Positions 24,401-36,430 of a DNA stretch of 64,000 bases are shown here, piece by piece (the first letter of the stretch is position 1; every line of letters begins with the position of its first letter). The DNA comes from Diadema setosum. Its lineage: Eukaryota > Echinodermata > Echinoidea > Diadematoida > Diadematidae. A program made the position numbers and the translations under genes. The stretch is from positions 30,188,394 to 30,252,393 of the forward strand of contig CM067070.1 of NCBI GenBank assembly GCA_033980235.1, given 5' to 3'. A model generated the notes under the pieces. It saw only the letters and a program-made list of their open reading frames with translations. It was not told where the DNA came from and ran no database searches.

Positions 24401-27400
24401 ATAATCCCATGCATTGTGAAACTTCGTGGACATAAGGATTGCGCGAGCGGTGCGCACACGCGCAGATTAGCTATAACGTGTAATTTCTCGCATCAAAAAA
24501 CGTATCTTGATGCTATATGTTGAAATATGACATATTTCTTGTTGACGACACGGAAGGGGGGCGAAGCGATTTGAAAAGAAGACAACATTTACTTTCTTTT
24601 CATGTTATGATTTTTTCCAGAGAGTATTTATCTTCGCTGCTTTTCAAGTTTTAATTTGGCTAAGCATGTTCACTTTTTTTAAAAAGTCTATGGAGAATGA
24701 AGTAATTTTTACGATTTCGTACGTACCCGCTGGTTTTCAACATCGATCAAATCAGAACCATATATCGTATCAACTTGGGGCGAAGTGTTTTGGATAGAGC
24801 AGGCTGTAATCTACATGACTATATAAAACTCATTGCTATTGGTTATTTAACTCCGCTGCTTTCTTAGGCTAAAACTACTGATCAATTTGGAAAACTGTCT
24901 CAAAAGTAGAAAACCTAGCGATGACGTAATGGGCGATACTATTCATCGCAAAGGGAGATGACCGGATGTACGTGGTATTGTACGTACGTACAGTCCATTG
25001 TCACTCACGCGAGAAGCCCGAATGTGACAACGGTGATCTTTCCCAAGGTATTCTAAAGAGGAATCCTCCTGTTTTGTCCGAAAAAAAAAAAACTTATTAC
25101 AACGGCCATGGAGGTGGTTAAAATGATCAAGTATGCTTTAAGATTGGTGTCTATATGTAATACTAAGGCATTTCAGGAAGCATTTTTGTCCGACAAAGCT
25201 GTCAGACAAATTTTCTCTCAGGCAATCAGATGCAAGGATTTTTGTAGCTTGTAACAGTGTGTCAGAAATTATGCTTCATCAAATGCCTCCATGCAATGCA
25301 GCGAACCCCTATTTTGATAATGGACACGTCCCGTCTCTTTGCTATCTCCGTTCAAGCTTGAGATGAGTAAACAACGTGACCCGGTGACCTGAACGTGCAC
25401 ACACGTTGTTGCTCGGAAGGCTTGTGTCCAAAATTGGGGGAAAGTTTTCATAATGAGAAGAGCCTGAATGTTATACATTTACATGTAATTTGTGATGTAC
25501 ATGTGGATAACAATATCAAGAAAAAAACGTGACTACTACAAAAATTCATTAAAAAATGAAAATAACACATTCCATCAACTTGATACTAATATTATGTTAT
25601 GGGTAGCAATTATTCCCCCTGATTTCTGAAAGTGGTTAGTCAAGTGCTCTTTCATTTTGATAGAAAAGTTGATTTTTGGCTCTAAGGCCCGAATTCAGTA
25701 AGGTGGTTTAAATTTAGACCATGGTACAAAATAAGCGTGAAATGGGTGTACCTTTGACAAGTGCAGATCAACGTGCGATTGTTATTGAGCATCTGCCAGC
25801 GTACGCAAGCTGTCACATGCATTTACGCAGAGGGAATTTTCATAAACCATGGTCTAAATTTAAACCCCCTTCGTGAATTCAGGCCTAAGTTTTGTAATTA
25901 TCTATATCCAGTTACGTAAGTATACTGACACTGGAACAGCGCACGATATCTAAAGATAAGTACCTAACATCATCATTAAGATAAAACCCATTACTAAACC
26001 AAATTCTGATCATTGATATTTGTTTCCTACATAAATTATTTGACTGTATGAACTACAACGACACTGAAGTTGTAATCCACGTATTTCTTATTCAAATGGA
26101 CCTCTGTAAAATGTAGGATCTTGAATGTAAACAAGTTGAATGGCAATACCCTGATTAATTATAAGGTCCAACCATACCATCTATCTTTTCATACAACTTG
26201 ATAACTCTAGAATCTGAACATTGTCTCTCAATCTTACCAGTTGTCGGTTTTTTTTTTGTTTTTTTTGCAATAACTACTAACCATGACTAGAGATACATTT
26301 CTTTTACATGCATTGTTCTCTCTCTCTCCCTCTCTTGTTAGTATAGTACTGCACACACCAGACATCAGCTTCGCAAAAATCACTCTCCCATAGACTTTGC
26401 ATGTTTTCAAATGCCTACATCAGAGTCCATGTTTATTTCCACGTGACATCGGACAGCATTTCTTTGTATTGCTTGTTGAGGCAAGGTCCCAACAAGAGCC
26501 ATTTCAGTTCTAAAATCTATGAGTGGATTTTTTTTGGGGGGGCTTGGACTTGGAGAGAAAAAAAAAAACAACAAACAAACATAGCCATAACATAGGCGTA
26601 GTACAAGTATTAGGCTCCTGCCAACCAAGTAGAACTACTGCTACTACAACTAGCCTAGGCTGGACAGTGTTTTGATATCTAGGGTAGACGCTTATATCCT
26701 ACTACATTGATACATTATGTCAAATAGAAAGTACCATTAAAATAATTGTATTTGTCTTTTGTAGATATCTAAACTTACATGAACGGAATTTTTCTCTAAC
26801 GCAATTAATAGGGGAGTTTTAGGGAATTCTAAATCGAAAATAAGTTTTTAGTGAGAGGTGATCAGGTACAGAATCTGTTAGATAAAGGCTCCAATGAACA
26901 CAGAGAATTAGACTCTTGCTGATTGTTCTTACACGGTTACCAATGAATGGGACTACAGAAATTGAGACGACAACTAGGTTACATGAAACTATGAAAATTA
27001 CAAACTTGGTTATATTTCCACGACATTGGCCTCCAAAAACAAATGTGAATGTGAAATAGGCTGTGATATACATCTCATAAGTGAATTCAAACAGACATTT
27101 ATTCTTCTTTACCTGTTTGTCATCTTGATCACTGACAATGAATACGCCACTTCATCCATTCACTGAGGATTCGATGAAGAGGAGAGGACCGGCGTTTCTC
27201 CATCGAAGTTATAACGTGCGATCTTATGCGATGCGTCGGTTCATTCACGCACTTGCAAAGTACGCGCTAGTTCATGAACAGACGCATGCGGATGCGTCAG
27301 TCAGTGCGACAACAGCAGTGACAAAGTAATGTACGGCGTGTGCGGAAATCATAGCTTTTGGCTGTAATTTGAAGTCCCCAACTTGCTACGATGATAGGTG

Positions 27401-27517
27401 CAAGTGAGAACAGTGGAATAAGGCAAAAATCTAATTTTCGATAAAACTGAAAAAAAAAATCTCAGATACGTCGGTTCATCTTTTCACCGACGAAATGATA
27501 GCATCTGTCTGTCGTAG
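24401..27517. other. No gene recognised apart from one MITE
   Basis: Anonymous sequence of mixed composition; CpG-containing stretches occur at 24420-24460 and 24960-25040. Frames are short and unrecognised. A small MITE occupies 25686-25885. Confidence 0.5.
25686..25885. mobile_element. N: 200 bp MITE, TAA target duplication
   Basis: Inverted ends of about 45 bp: ggcccgaattcagtaaggtg with aaatttagaccatgg on the left, ccatggtctaaatttaaac with cgtgaattcaggcc on the right. taa flanks both sides (25683-25685 and 25886-25888). A TWA duplication is the hallmark of the PIF/Harbinger superfamily, so that assignment is reasonable. Confidence 0.75.
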
Positions 27518-27862
27518 TTTTATTTTCCGCCCGTAAACCGCACAGAAACCCAACCAGTCATGACCATTAATACAGCAAAAAATACAGTGTGTAGCATCGT
27601 ATTATCATTAGAAGTATAGTCCATTCCTTTTTAGTTCAATCTGGTTGAAGCAATAATAAAAAACACGTGTCATTTTCGTAGCAACAGTTAGGTATCCTAT
27701 GTATGAAGGTAATCAATACTCATTTATTATTGCCATGGAAATTTTTCAACTGTTATGGGCAGTGTATGTTACTTTGTGCGGTTACGATTACGAATTGAGG
27801 TCATGAATCCGAAAGACTGGTCAGTTAATTGAACTATAAAGGTATAACTGTTTTGTTCAAAA
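27518..27862 (+). repeat. Old copy of the 4195-4870 repeat, without the foldback
   Basis: Shares ordered blocks with 4195-4870 (ttattttccg, attatcattagaagtat, gtgtcattttcgtag, ggttacgattacgaat). It lacks the 291 bp palindrome and so acts as its empty site near 27725-27740. Confidence 0.7.
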
Positions 27863-29690
27863 CACAATCGAAGATACCTGGGTAACTTCGATCGTTGATG
27901 CGGGGTTTACTCGGGTACAGGGCGTGAATAGTGTCGTCCGATTTGTTAAATTCAGAATTCCTCAGAATACACCATCAATAGGTAATTTAATTGCTACTTC
28001 GCAAAGCTGTTAACCAGATGCTTTGCAGACTTGACCTCTCGCACGTTCTACACGACAAACAGCTGTCATTCCAAACATTCTGATTGAAAAAAAAAAAACA
28101 ACTTAAGAACACACTTATGAATAGCGAAAAATATTGCGCATTACATACATTTGGCTGATTATCACACGAATTGTCTTCATAAAAACAAAAATTGGCAACT
28201 TAGGCCTTACCAACATCTCCATATATGAACTTTGTACAGCAAGTCACTTAGCAGGAGGCAGAGATGAATATTATTTGAATGAATTCATTGATAAGGCCAA
28301 TTAAAGTTTTAAAAGTGTACACGGAAAGAGAGGTTTAAAGTTCGATACATCATGTATCAGTTCATTGATAAAGTATTATAAATTATGCGTGATCGTACGT
28401 TGGATTTTTTTTTTCAGTGCCATTTGTGCGTCACATCGATCACCACTTCATGAAATGTGGTGCATGTATCATTTCAAGCGCAACTCGCTAGTCATGCATT
28501 CGATAGCCTTGGTCAGCTAGCTCACTATTATTGCGTAATTCTAAAGCCCTCGCCACCGACGTCGCCACGCGCACAATGCTTTGTTTTGTCTTCAATGGGG
28601 TCAAGAGCAATGATTCATTAGCATACACCCTAGGAACGGAGGCGGAGTCTCGATCGGGCAAGAATAATAGGTGCGAAACGCAACGCAAATGCGAGCGTTC
28701 GAAAAAAAAAAAGAAGAAAGAAATGTAACCGAAAAATATTATTCAAGAAAAATCGTGATTTGGTACACTCGTATTCATTTTTACAAACTGAAATTCTCTG
28801 TACAGTTAGATAAAACATCAAGGAGTCAAAATCCGTCATAAAAAAAAAAAAATACCCGAGTAGTGCTTCCCCTTCATTTTCGGCTCATTACGGGTAAACT
28901 TCCCGTGCGACTTGTGACTCATTTTGTCAGAGCGCCACACATTTGTGGTCATACGCATTCGAGCAATATTATACTAATAAAATACATGTTGAGGGTTCCC
29001 TTCCTCCCCCCTATTTTTTTTATATATACTCTATTGGTGTACAAGCACAAATAACGACGTTACTTTTACAAGAATTTCGGGTCACACAACTTTTCTATTT
29101 TAGACAAGTCGTTTATAATTTTGCAACCCAAAAAAATACGGTAAAGTGGAAAAAATACATCTGGAATCCAGAAACTTTTTTTTTGGTTTGCTTTTTGTTT
29201 TATTGTTTGTTTGTTGTTGTTGTTGTTGGTTTTTTTGTTGTTGTTTTTTTTAGCATTTCGTGCACATCACCTATTGTAGATCGGGTCTAAAACTACCTAC
29301 CTCCTCACTTTAAAATTAGCTTGGATAAAAGGGAAAGGACGCCCAAGATTTCCCCTCATTCTCTCTTTAGCAAATATTCATTGCTGCACATTTTGATAAA
29401 AATTTACATATCATAATTTTTCATTTTATTCTTTTATTTTTATTTTTATTCTTATTATTTTTTTTTACAAAAGCTTAAAAACATAAAAGTACGCTTTTAA
29501 AGACCTAATAAAATGGTTTAGACATGTTTTTTCTTAATGATGTAATAATATTGAATGTTAAATTCTAGGTAATTCTGTGGCCATGCGTTTTTTTTTTTTG
29601 TTTTTTTTTTTGTTTTTTTTTACTGTTCTGAATCTTGTTCTATATATGTTAACATAATGGATGCAATTTCCTCGGTTTTGGAAAACTTTC
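27863..29690. other. No gene recognised
   Basis: AT-rich with A, T and (TTG)n tracts (29205-29250; T-rich 29588-29620). Short frames only; nothing recognisable. Confidence 0.5.
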
Positions 29691-29699
29691 TATACATTC

Positions 29700-29925
29700 G
29701 CCGCATGCGGCGCACTATCACTTCTAAATTGTGATGACGTCAAAGAACGGAGTCGTCGATATCGATTGTCAGACCAGCCTAGTAGCCATAGCCAGCGAGC
29801 TAGCAAGGCTAGCGCAGCGCAGCGACAGCACCGGCGCCGGCGGCTAGCGCTGGAGGGGGAGCGAGCTAGCGAGCGCATAGCTAGCGCTGCGCTGCACTAT
29901 TGTCATTGGCTAAGCCGCCTTTGGA
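29700..29925. promoter_or_regulatory. CpG-rich patch with CRE and CCAAT-type motifs
   Basis: A sharply GC- and CpG-rich island in AT-rich surroundings, with a perfect tgacgtca (CRE consensus) near 29734, many gctagcg repeats, and cattggct (an inverted CCAAT box) near 29905. This could be a promoter. No transcript start or adjacent coding exon can be seen, and a GC-rich repeat is the alternative. A 112-codon frame crossing it is Arg/Ala/Ser-rich and probably compositional. Confidence 0.25.
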
Positions 29926-30084
29926 CAAAAGAATATTCAATGAATTGTATCGGAATTGATACTGCCAATAATACAGATTACAACTGTGGTACGTTTTAAT
30001 GTCCATTATTTTCACTGTAAGACCATGAAGACTGTGGCGAGAAAAGGATACTTCGCACTCGGACAACGCTAAGCTTACATAGAT

Positions 30085-30540
30085 TTGTAGGCAAACTCGT
30101 GAAATAGGCCCCACCACTGCGTGTCTGTACTGATACTACGGCGACTCGCCTGTTTATACTCGTGAATTCAGCCCCACCGTGTGGCGTTCATCGGTAGATA
30201 AGCACGGCGCTAGGGCTTCCTTCCACAGTATAATACTCGTGAATGCGGCGAAAAGGACTTCCTAATATGTCCCTCGACTAATTTAACGGCCAATTTAAAC
30301 ATAAATACAACCCTACCTGTTAAACCCTAAACAAAACCCTAGGACCTGCCCTTGCTTGCTAAACGCACGGGTGCATGCGCACTGCGGTGGGGCCTATTTC
30401 ACGATAGCCCCACCACTGCGTGTCTGTATTAATATATACTACGGCGACTCGCCTGTTTATAGGCCTAGGCCTACTCGTGAATTCAGCCCCATCGGTAGAT
30501 AAGCACGGCGGTGGGGCTTCCTTCCACAGTATGATTTGTA
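30085..30540. repeat. Direct duplication of about 140 bp
   Basis: The block from gccccaccactgcgtgtctg through tacggcgactcgcctgttta to gcttccttccacagtat occurs at about 30099-30232 and again at about 30404-30532. Flanking cgtgaaataggcccc and cgtgaattcagcccc motifs repeat inside it. The separating 170 bp include a ccctaaac-rich stretch. Confidence 0.7.
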
Positions 30541-30659
30541 TCATAAAACAAGAATTACTCGACCAAAACTGACGATCATTCTTAATCTTGGTATGTTTTT
30601 TCTTAGAAAATGGCGCATCTAAATGACTGATAACAATTATTGCAGAAACTGACCTTGGG

Positions 30660-31100
30660 AAACTGGTTAGGCCTAGCCCCCCCCCCCCCTTTTTTTCTTT
30701 TTTTTTTTGAGCCACGACCCACCCTGTAACATACTCTAACCCCCCTAATGTATGGAGTGTAGACTCTGTACTATTACCAAAGATTCTGCTACTATTACTA
30801 CTTACTAGTCTACTAGACCTAGTAGTACTAGTACTACTACTAGTAGTACTACTAACATTAATAGACTTACTACTACTAGTAGACTACTACTAACGTTAGA
30901 TCTACGTGTTAAGTTAACTTGCTAGCGCCGGACGACAGGCCAGGCCACGGCCGGGACGCTCCCGCTTGCGGTGGCCGGAGTAGCCGCTCACTTTGTGAGC
31001 GAGCTGGGTCTGTTCTTCTACTACTTACTAGACAAACAGTTACAACTTGCAGTGTCAATCACGTAGAATACAGTATATCCTTTCTAGTGTTAAACTATGG
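30660..31100. other. Low-complexity and GC-rich sequence, no gene
   Basis: A C run followed by a T-rich run (30678-30708), then a tactagtacta-type simple sequence at 30765-30905, then a GC-rich stretch at 30925-31005. No coding frame recognised on either strand. Confidence 0.5.
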
Positions 31101-31154
31101 GGGCATACCACACATACCACTCTGTATTTCCCAGGCGATCGTTTCCGTCAGGTC

Positions 31155-31373
31155 TTATATTCTCGGACTTGGTGCCATGTTCATTCGCTCTTGCACTGGC
31201 AGCGGGGGAGATGCAGCTGGTTCATATCGGTAAGGTGCAGCCCCACGATAACGTTCTGGTTCATCGGCTGCCTCTCCCTCCCCATCTTCCCCTTCAACTT
31301 CATGTGACTCCTCTTTTTCTCCGCTATCGTCAGAGCTGCAGTCTTCATCATCATCATCATCATGTTTACCCAT
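31155..31373 (-). CDS. Probable first exon of a P2X7-intracellular-domain-like protein
   Basis: The minus strand codes 72 residues from the ATG at 31373: MGKH, then an Asp/Glu/Ser-rich acidic tract, then APYRYEP and a Pro-rich tail. Small invertebrate proteins related to the P2X7 receptor intracellular region typically have an acidic, serine-rich N-terminus followed by a PYRFEP-type motif and then a Cys-rich domain. That resemblance is recalled, not searched. The Cys-rich part is not in this frame, so a splice donor must lie before the stop. gt dinucleotides at gccagtgc and ccaagtcc (about 31180-31200) are possible donors but neither is strong. I found no downstream exon. The frame upstream of this ATG is also open, so the start is my choice, made because the acidic domain begins there. 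A compositional frame is the main alternative. Confidence 0.35.
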   Translation of the reverse strand: MGKHDDDDDEDCSSDDSGEKEESHEVEGEDGEGEAADEPERYRGAAPYRYEPAASPPLPVQERMNMAPSPRI

Positions 31374-31524
31374 ATAGGGGAAGACATTTTGCTCGAGGTA
31401 CCAGGTATTTGTGCAAGCTAACTTAGTGATAATGTACGTGGTACTAATGCGTACATGTCGACAGTCAGTGGGTCGACCGGGAGCGCACATCCCGGTCCCG
31501 GGCGCCGGGCCTGGCCGGGCTAGC

Positions 31525-31577
31525 CAGAAGCGGATCTAGAGGGGGGGTTGGGGGGGTTGCAACCCCCCCCCCCCCCC

Positions 31578-31608
<31 letters not shown>

Positions 31609-31890
31609 GACCATTTTTTTTAAAATCTTATCTTTTTTTTAAACTTGTAATTTTATTTTTTTCTATTTATTGCAATGACCTCTATACCAAAAATAGTGGT
31701 GTTTTATATGCAAGAAAACGCCATTTTCACACACAGATTTTCAAAAATTCTCCCTACTGTGGGAGGGGGACACCCCCTCCCACACCCTCCCCCCCCCCCT
31801 CGCTCGCTCCGCTCGCTCGGGCTTGGTCGATACGCTCCCTCGCATACCACCCCCAACCCCCTCCTTTATAAAAAGCTAGATCCGCCCCTG
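31525..31890. mobile_element. O: hAT-like MITE with C/G-rich interior
   Basis: Left end cagaagcggatctagagg, right end gctagatccgcccctg, flanked by ctagc at 31520-31524 and 31891-31895. The interior includes a G run, a C run and an A run (31540-31603). The CAGGGGCGGATC-type terminus is the same as that of the repeat units inside the giant palindrome at 39-46 kb. CAGGG-type ends suggest hAT, but the visible duplication is 5 bp, not the canonical 8. Confidence 0.65.
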
Positions 31891-32641
31891 CTAGCTAACG
31901 TGTACGCGCGTGTACCAAGCTAGTAATCTAAGTGCTAGTGCTGAGCGGCGTCTGCTAACTGAGCACAACTCCGTGCTTATACGTCATCAATCGGTTCAGG
32001 GGTGTTAGTCACGTGACATATTGTTTTCGCAAAAACTGCAACGAGGTCCTCCAAAAATGTGATATTTGGGGGAGTTTCTAGAAGCGATAAAAACCGGAAC
32101 GACACTGAAAACATATTTACATTGATAATCATGACATATATTTTACATTTCTTTTGCATATTAAAAAATTTTGCAAGCATTTTATTAGGTCTTTAATTCT
32201 TTGGTAAATAATACATTCTTGAATATGCCCCCTTTAAGAACATGAACAATCAATTGCTATCGTCTACTCTTTTCCAAGGTTGTTTCGAACAACCATCGCT
32301 CTGTAAATATTCGAAAAAGCTAACAATAAAATATAACTGACTTTGCTATCTGTATTCACACATATTTTTAAGGGAAATTTCTGTCAATACATAGCTTGAA
32401 ACTACATTTGCCTGTACTTATATACTTATATACTGTATATACCTTTGTTTACAATTTGCGCTGTAACTTGAGAATGCGTCATTCTTCCCAAATGTGGTAT
32501 TCTTATGCAGAAGGACATGCTTATTGAGCTTTTTGAAACTATGGGCTTTAGTTTTTAAGTTAATGACAGCTGAATCCTTGTTGGATAATACAGGTTGCCA
32601 TGCAACAGGAGAAATTATTTCTTTTAAATAATCAATAAAAA
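31891..32641. other. No gene recognised
   Basis: AT-rich anonymous sequence between the O element and the LINE 3' end. No recognisable frame or repeat. Confidence 0.5.
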
Positions 32642-33307
32642 TGTATTTCTTTTATTGCATCCATTCATTCATTCATTTTTCCATCTCCAACAGAACTTGT
32701 AAATACATTTTTTTTTGTCACATAAAACATAAGTACATAATGTGTTAACGATTACAAGATATGAAGTATGATATTTAAGGAAAAGCAAATGATAGGGTGA
32801 AAAAAAACACACAAAACATCTTGAAGTTTAGAAAATGCAGGAGATGGGGAGAAATGCTGAAGAAGCAAGGCTTTGTAGGGTGCATTTACCCCGAACATAG
32901 TAAAACAAAATATGCATAAGATATCATTAATATTTTACTTTTGTACACGAAATTCAATTATTATTACAAAAATGAGTTACACAAATTACGAATAAAAACC
33001 TAACTAGCCCTAAACACCCGGACAAATCCAAAGACTATGTCGCTGTCATGCAGAAAATAGAGGGAGAAAGAAAAGATAGAGGTATGAAGAAAAAGAAGAA
33101 AAAGAAAAGGAGATAATATTGTTGGAAAACAGAAGAAAGAAAGAACTATGTCGATTGAGAAGACAAGAAGTGAAGGGTGAACGGAACGGCTAAGGCATAC
33201 GCAAAATATGAAGGGAAAAATGAGAGTGAATATTCTAGTAATTCTGAAATCATGAATTAAAGATCCAACAAAATTTGACCTTTTTAAGTTAGAATGTGTA
33301 ATATATA

Positions 33308-33550
33308 CACTCTTAAAACATCCGAGTCAGAACTGACCCGGAACTGGGTCCGTTGGGGTCATACACCGTTCCGGGTCAGAAATGACAAGGAATGTGGTCA
33401 AATATGACCCATTCAGAGTCATGAATCGGGTAAGGATGACTCCATTCGGGGTCTTCATGACCAAATTCCAAGTCATTTCTGACCCGGAACGGTGTATGAC
33501 CCCAACGGACCCAGTTCCGGGTCAGTTCTGACTCGGGTCTTTTTAGAGTG
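33308..33550. mobile_element. Foldback MITE of gagtca motifs
   Basis: Inverted ends cactcttaaaacatccgag and ctcgggtctttttagagtg extend to about 80 paired bases per arm, including gacccggaactgggtccg and its complement. ta flanks both ends (33306-33307 and 33551-33552). It is nested in the LINE 3' UTR. Its ends resemble those of the 4420-4710 foldback (ctcta-aaaa). Confidence 0.85.
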
Positions 33551-33557
33551 TATATAT

Positions 33558-34073
33558 CTAATGATGACGTTCAAATGCATTTTTATAAATATCCAAGAAA
33601 AAAAAATTCTTTAACTTAACTTTAAAACAATTCAAACTCGGTGCCGTTTTTAAATTGTCACTAAGGCTATTCAAAAAATTTGGTCCAACAAAAGTAAATG
33701 TGAATTGAGTGAATATAGTTCTGGTTAAAGGTAAATGGAATTCATTAGAATGACGAGTCAGATATCTATGGAAGGAGATGTTTCTCACAAACGTTCCATT
33801 AAAAGTGGGAGGTAATAAATCATTACTGAATTTATACATGAATTGGCCAAGATGATACTTATACAAATAGGTTACCTTTAAAATCTTATTTTCAAAAAAT
33901 AAAACGTCTGTATGAGATCTCCAAAATACATTGCAAATTATACGCAGGGCTTTTTTTTTTCTGGAGACGTAACAGTCTATCAAGATCCGTTGAGTGCGTA
34001 TTACCCCAAGCTATGATACCGTAATTGAAATCAAAATGAAAGTTGAATATACAGCGTGTCCCGGAAGGTTTTT
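33558..34073 (-). pseudogene. LINE reverse transcriptase C-terminal region, frameshifted
   Basis: The minus strand reads NYGIIAWGNTHSTDLDRL, then QKK-KALRII, then WRSHTDVLFF, KYHLGQFMYKF, YLTRHSNEFHLP, GPNFLNSLS and a final FKVKLKNFF. This order (YG..WGNT, LQKKALRII, TRHS..FHLP, GP..WNSLP, K..LK) is the usual thumb and C-terminal signature of CR1/L2/Jockey-type reverse transcriptases. The frame breaks in the A10 run at 33950-33959: nine A residues would keep it open, ten do not. Downstream of the run the frame is open for about 130 codons to a stop at 33558. Upstream it runs into a (TC)n tract, so the catalytic YxDD part is missing. Confidence 0.75.
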
Positions 34074-34078
34074 TTTTC

Positions 34079-34103
34079 TCTCTCTCTCTCTCTCTCTCTC
34101 TAT
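34079..34103. repeat. (TC)n microsatellite
   Basis: About 12 tandem tc units at the truncated 5' side of the LINE fragment. Confidence 0.85.
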
Positions 34104-35358
34104 CTCATACACTTAGCATTCGCCAGAAATTGTAAATAAAAATTATGATGTTCTGTATTTGATGTTTGCAGCATTTCAAAGAAGCAGTCAAAATAAAATT
34201 ATATCCCATATTACGATGATACCGACATTAATGATGTCGACTGTTTACTTGTTTTTTTTTTTCTACTTTTGTGTGAATTCTTTATAATATGCTACTTTTC
34301 GGCTGTAGTCGCTCTGTTACTTATTTTTTCGTTTAGAAGTCTGGGGTTTTCAGTCCATTTCTTTCGTAAGTTCACAAGTAAAAATGATTTTGCGATCATT
34401 GCGTTGCAATGATTTTAGCCACACGCTACCGTTGTGTAGTTCAATCCATTTATAACCCTGTATAATCAGTCGAATATGGCAACTCATGCCGAAAAAAAAA
34501 AACATTTAATTTTATTTTAAATTTGCAGAAAGCGCCCCAAATTTGCGAAATGGTGATCCAATTTTTGCGAGAGACGGAGTTGTGATAAACCATCACTTCA
34601 ATTGAACACTCTACTTTGTTTAGGAGTAAGGTATTTTGAGCAATAAAAGCATGAAATGTTCTTGTCTTATCTCTTGTGTATTGGTGTAATCAAATGTTTT
34701 CATGCTGCTATTGAAATGGTTTGTGCACGTATTGTGTCTGTTTATAGTTTATTATGTATCTCTGCATTTCTAGGTAGACCTACATGCATTCATTCCTTTA
34801 GACTTTGTGAAATCGCATTGCAGCATTTTCATATTCATAAACGATTGTAGCGAATGCTCGTTTCCTTTATAAATTATGCTTATTGAATGAGAACAGTACT
34901 TCATTTTCTGTCTTTTACCGGGGGATGGTTGGTACAAAAAATAAAAGAAATATTGATTTACACTCCTGACATGAGAGAAGATCATTTCAGCAAAATTAAC
35001 CGTCTGTTATGAGAGATCGAAGAATGTCGGGAGAAATGTCGTTTATTTCAACAAAGATATTGTCATTTCCTTACTTTCTGAAGTGATGTAATGATTTTAG
35101 GCCTTCAAGCCTTTGTGGCTTGTGCTTGCCATACTTCCATGATCATGTCGGCTTCTTCTACAGCTGTCGGGTGGTCAACCTTTTTGTTCCTTTATTGAAT
35201 GAACTTCTCCGACGAACTCGGGAATGCTCACCTGCGACCCTGTTGAAAAGACGCTCTCTCACATTGAGACGAATTTGAATTTTTGATGGGCATTCTAATT
35301 TGAATTGTGTTTTATGCTACTTTTTTTTTTTTGAAGTAACAGGATATAGTGAAAGGCA
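34104..35358. other. No gene recognised
   Basis: AT-rich anonymous sequence with T and A tracts near 34250 and 34490. Short frames only. Confidence 0.5.
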
Positions 35359-36430
35359 AATGAGGTTGAATGAACATCTTCATGGCGCTATTTTTTTTTT
35401 CTTGTCGGCGATTTTGAATTACCTCACTGTGAAATTGGAGAGACAAACGAACAAAAAAACAACAACAAATGACTGCAAAATATTTGCATAATGTTGAACC
35501 ATTTTGTCCACTCCAATTTTATGCCGTTTTGTTCTTCCTTTGTAATAGATTTGCCTTAATTAGTGCTCCATTTTATCTTTTTTATGGGATGTTCAACATT
35601 CGAATAAATCATTTCATCTGTCTTGCTATCTGTGACAACTAATGATGACTAAATCTGCAAAATCCATGCTTTTGCGGTTCACGCCATCCACCATGAAGTT
35701 GTTTGTATAAAGCAGTTTGGTTTCTGAAATTATCAATCATGACTGCCTACAGATATGACTTAGGTTTCCATGGGATGAATAAAAGAGATCAACATTTGTG
35801 ATTTTACTCTTTGGGAATTTAAATGCTGTCCATTTTATGTGCAATCTTACGATTGACTTATAACTCTATCATTCCGTCGAGAAGATTTTGGTCACTGTGT
35901 CTCATGAAATAAGATTTCACACAGTGATAAGACATAAGTTATTAATTATAATATGATGAAAGTCACCACTAACAGGAAAGATTATTGTTTTGTTGAATAT
36001 GTATATTTCATAGAACATTACTACGAGCTCTTCTGGTCTTCAGGCGAAACATTGGAGTCGATGCGATGAGAAGAAAGATTGACAGGGAGAGGAACAGGCT
36101 GGTCTTCTAATTTTGTTTGATGGATATGAACTCTGTGTTATGGTAACATTTTTTTATAGATTGTTTATAATACAGGCACAGTATCTTCGAGAAGTGATCG
36201 TCACCATCAATGATAATATTCAATTCACACATTTGTAGATGGGAATGAAGAATTGGATAACTAGAACGAATGGGAGAGAGATGGAGAGGGGGAAGAGAAA
36301 TATGGTGGTCTTCCAAATTTTGTTTGATGGATGGTAATCCGATCACACCTTTGCAATCAAAATGTTATGTTACACACGGATAGGTTTGCCTATAATCTGT
36401 GTTATGGTCATATCTTTTTAAATCATATAT

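Larger units (their letters stand above)
32642..34073 (-). mobile_element. LINE (non-LTR retrotransposon) 3' portion
   Basis: On the minus strand a decayed reverse transcriptase C-terminal region (33558-34073) is followed by an about 0.9 kb 3' UTR, ending in a short gaatgaatgaatgaat repeat and gcaataaaagaaat near 32642-32690. The 3' UTR is interrupted by the palindromic element at 33308-33550. The element is 5'-truncated at a (TC)n tract. The short tandem 3' tail favours a CR1/L2-type clade, which is inference. Confidence 0.7.

Noticed and set aside
29661..29999. 112-codon Arg/Ala/Ser-rich frame as a gene
   Set aside because: The opposite strand is equally open. This is what a GC-rich gctagcg repeat would produce.
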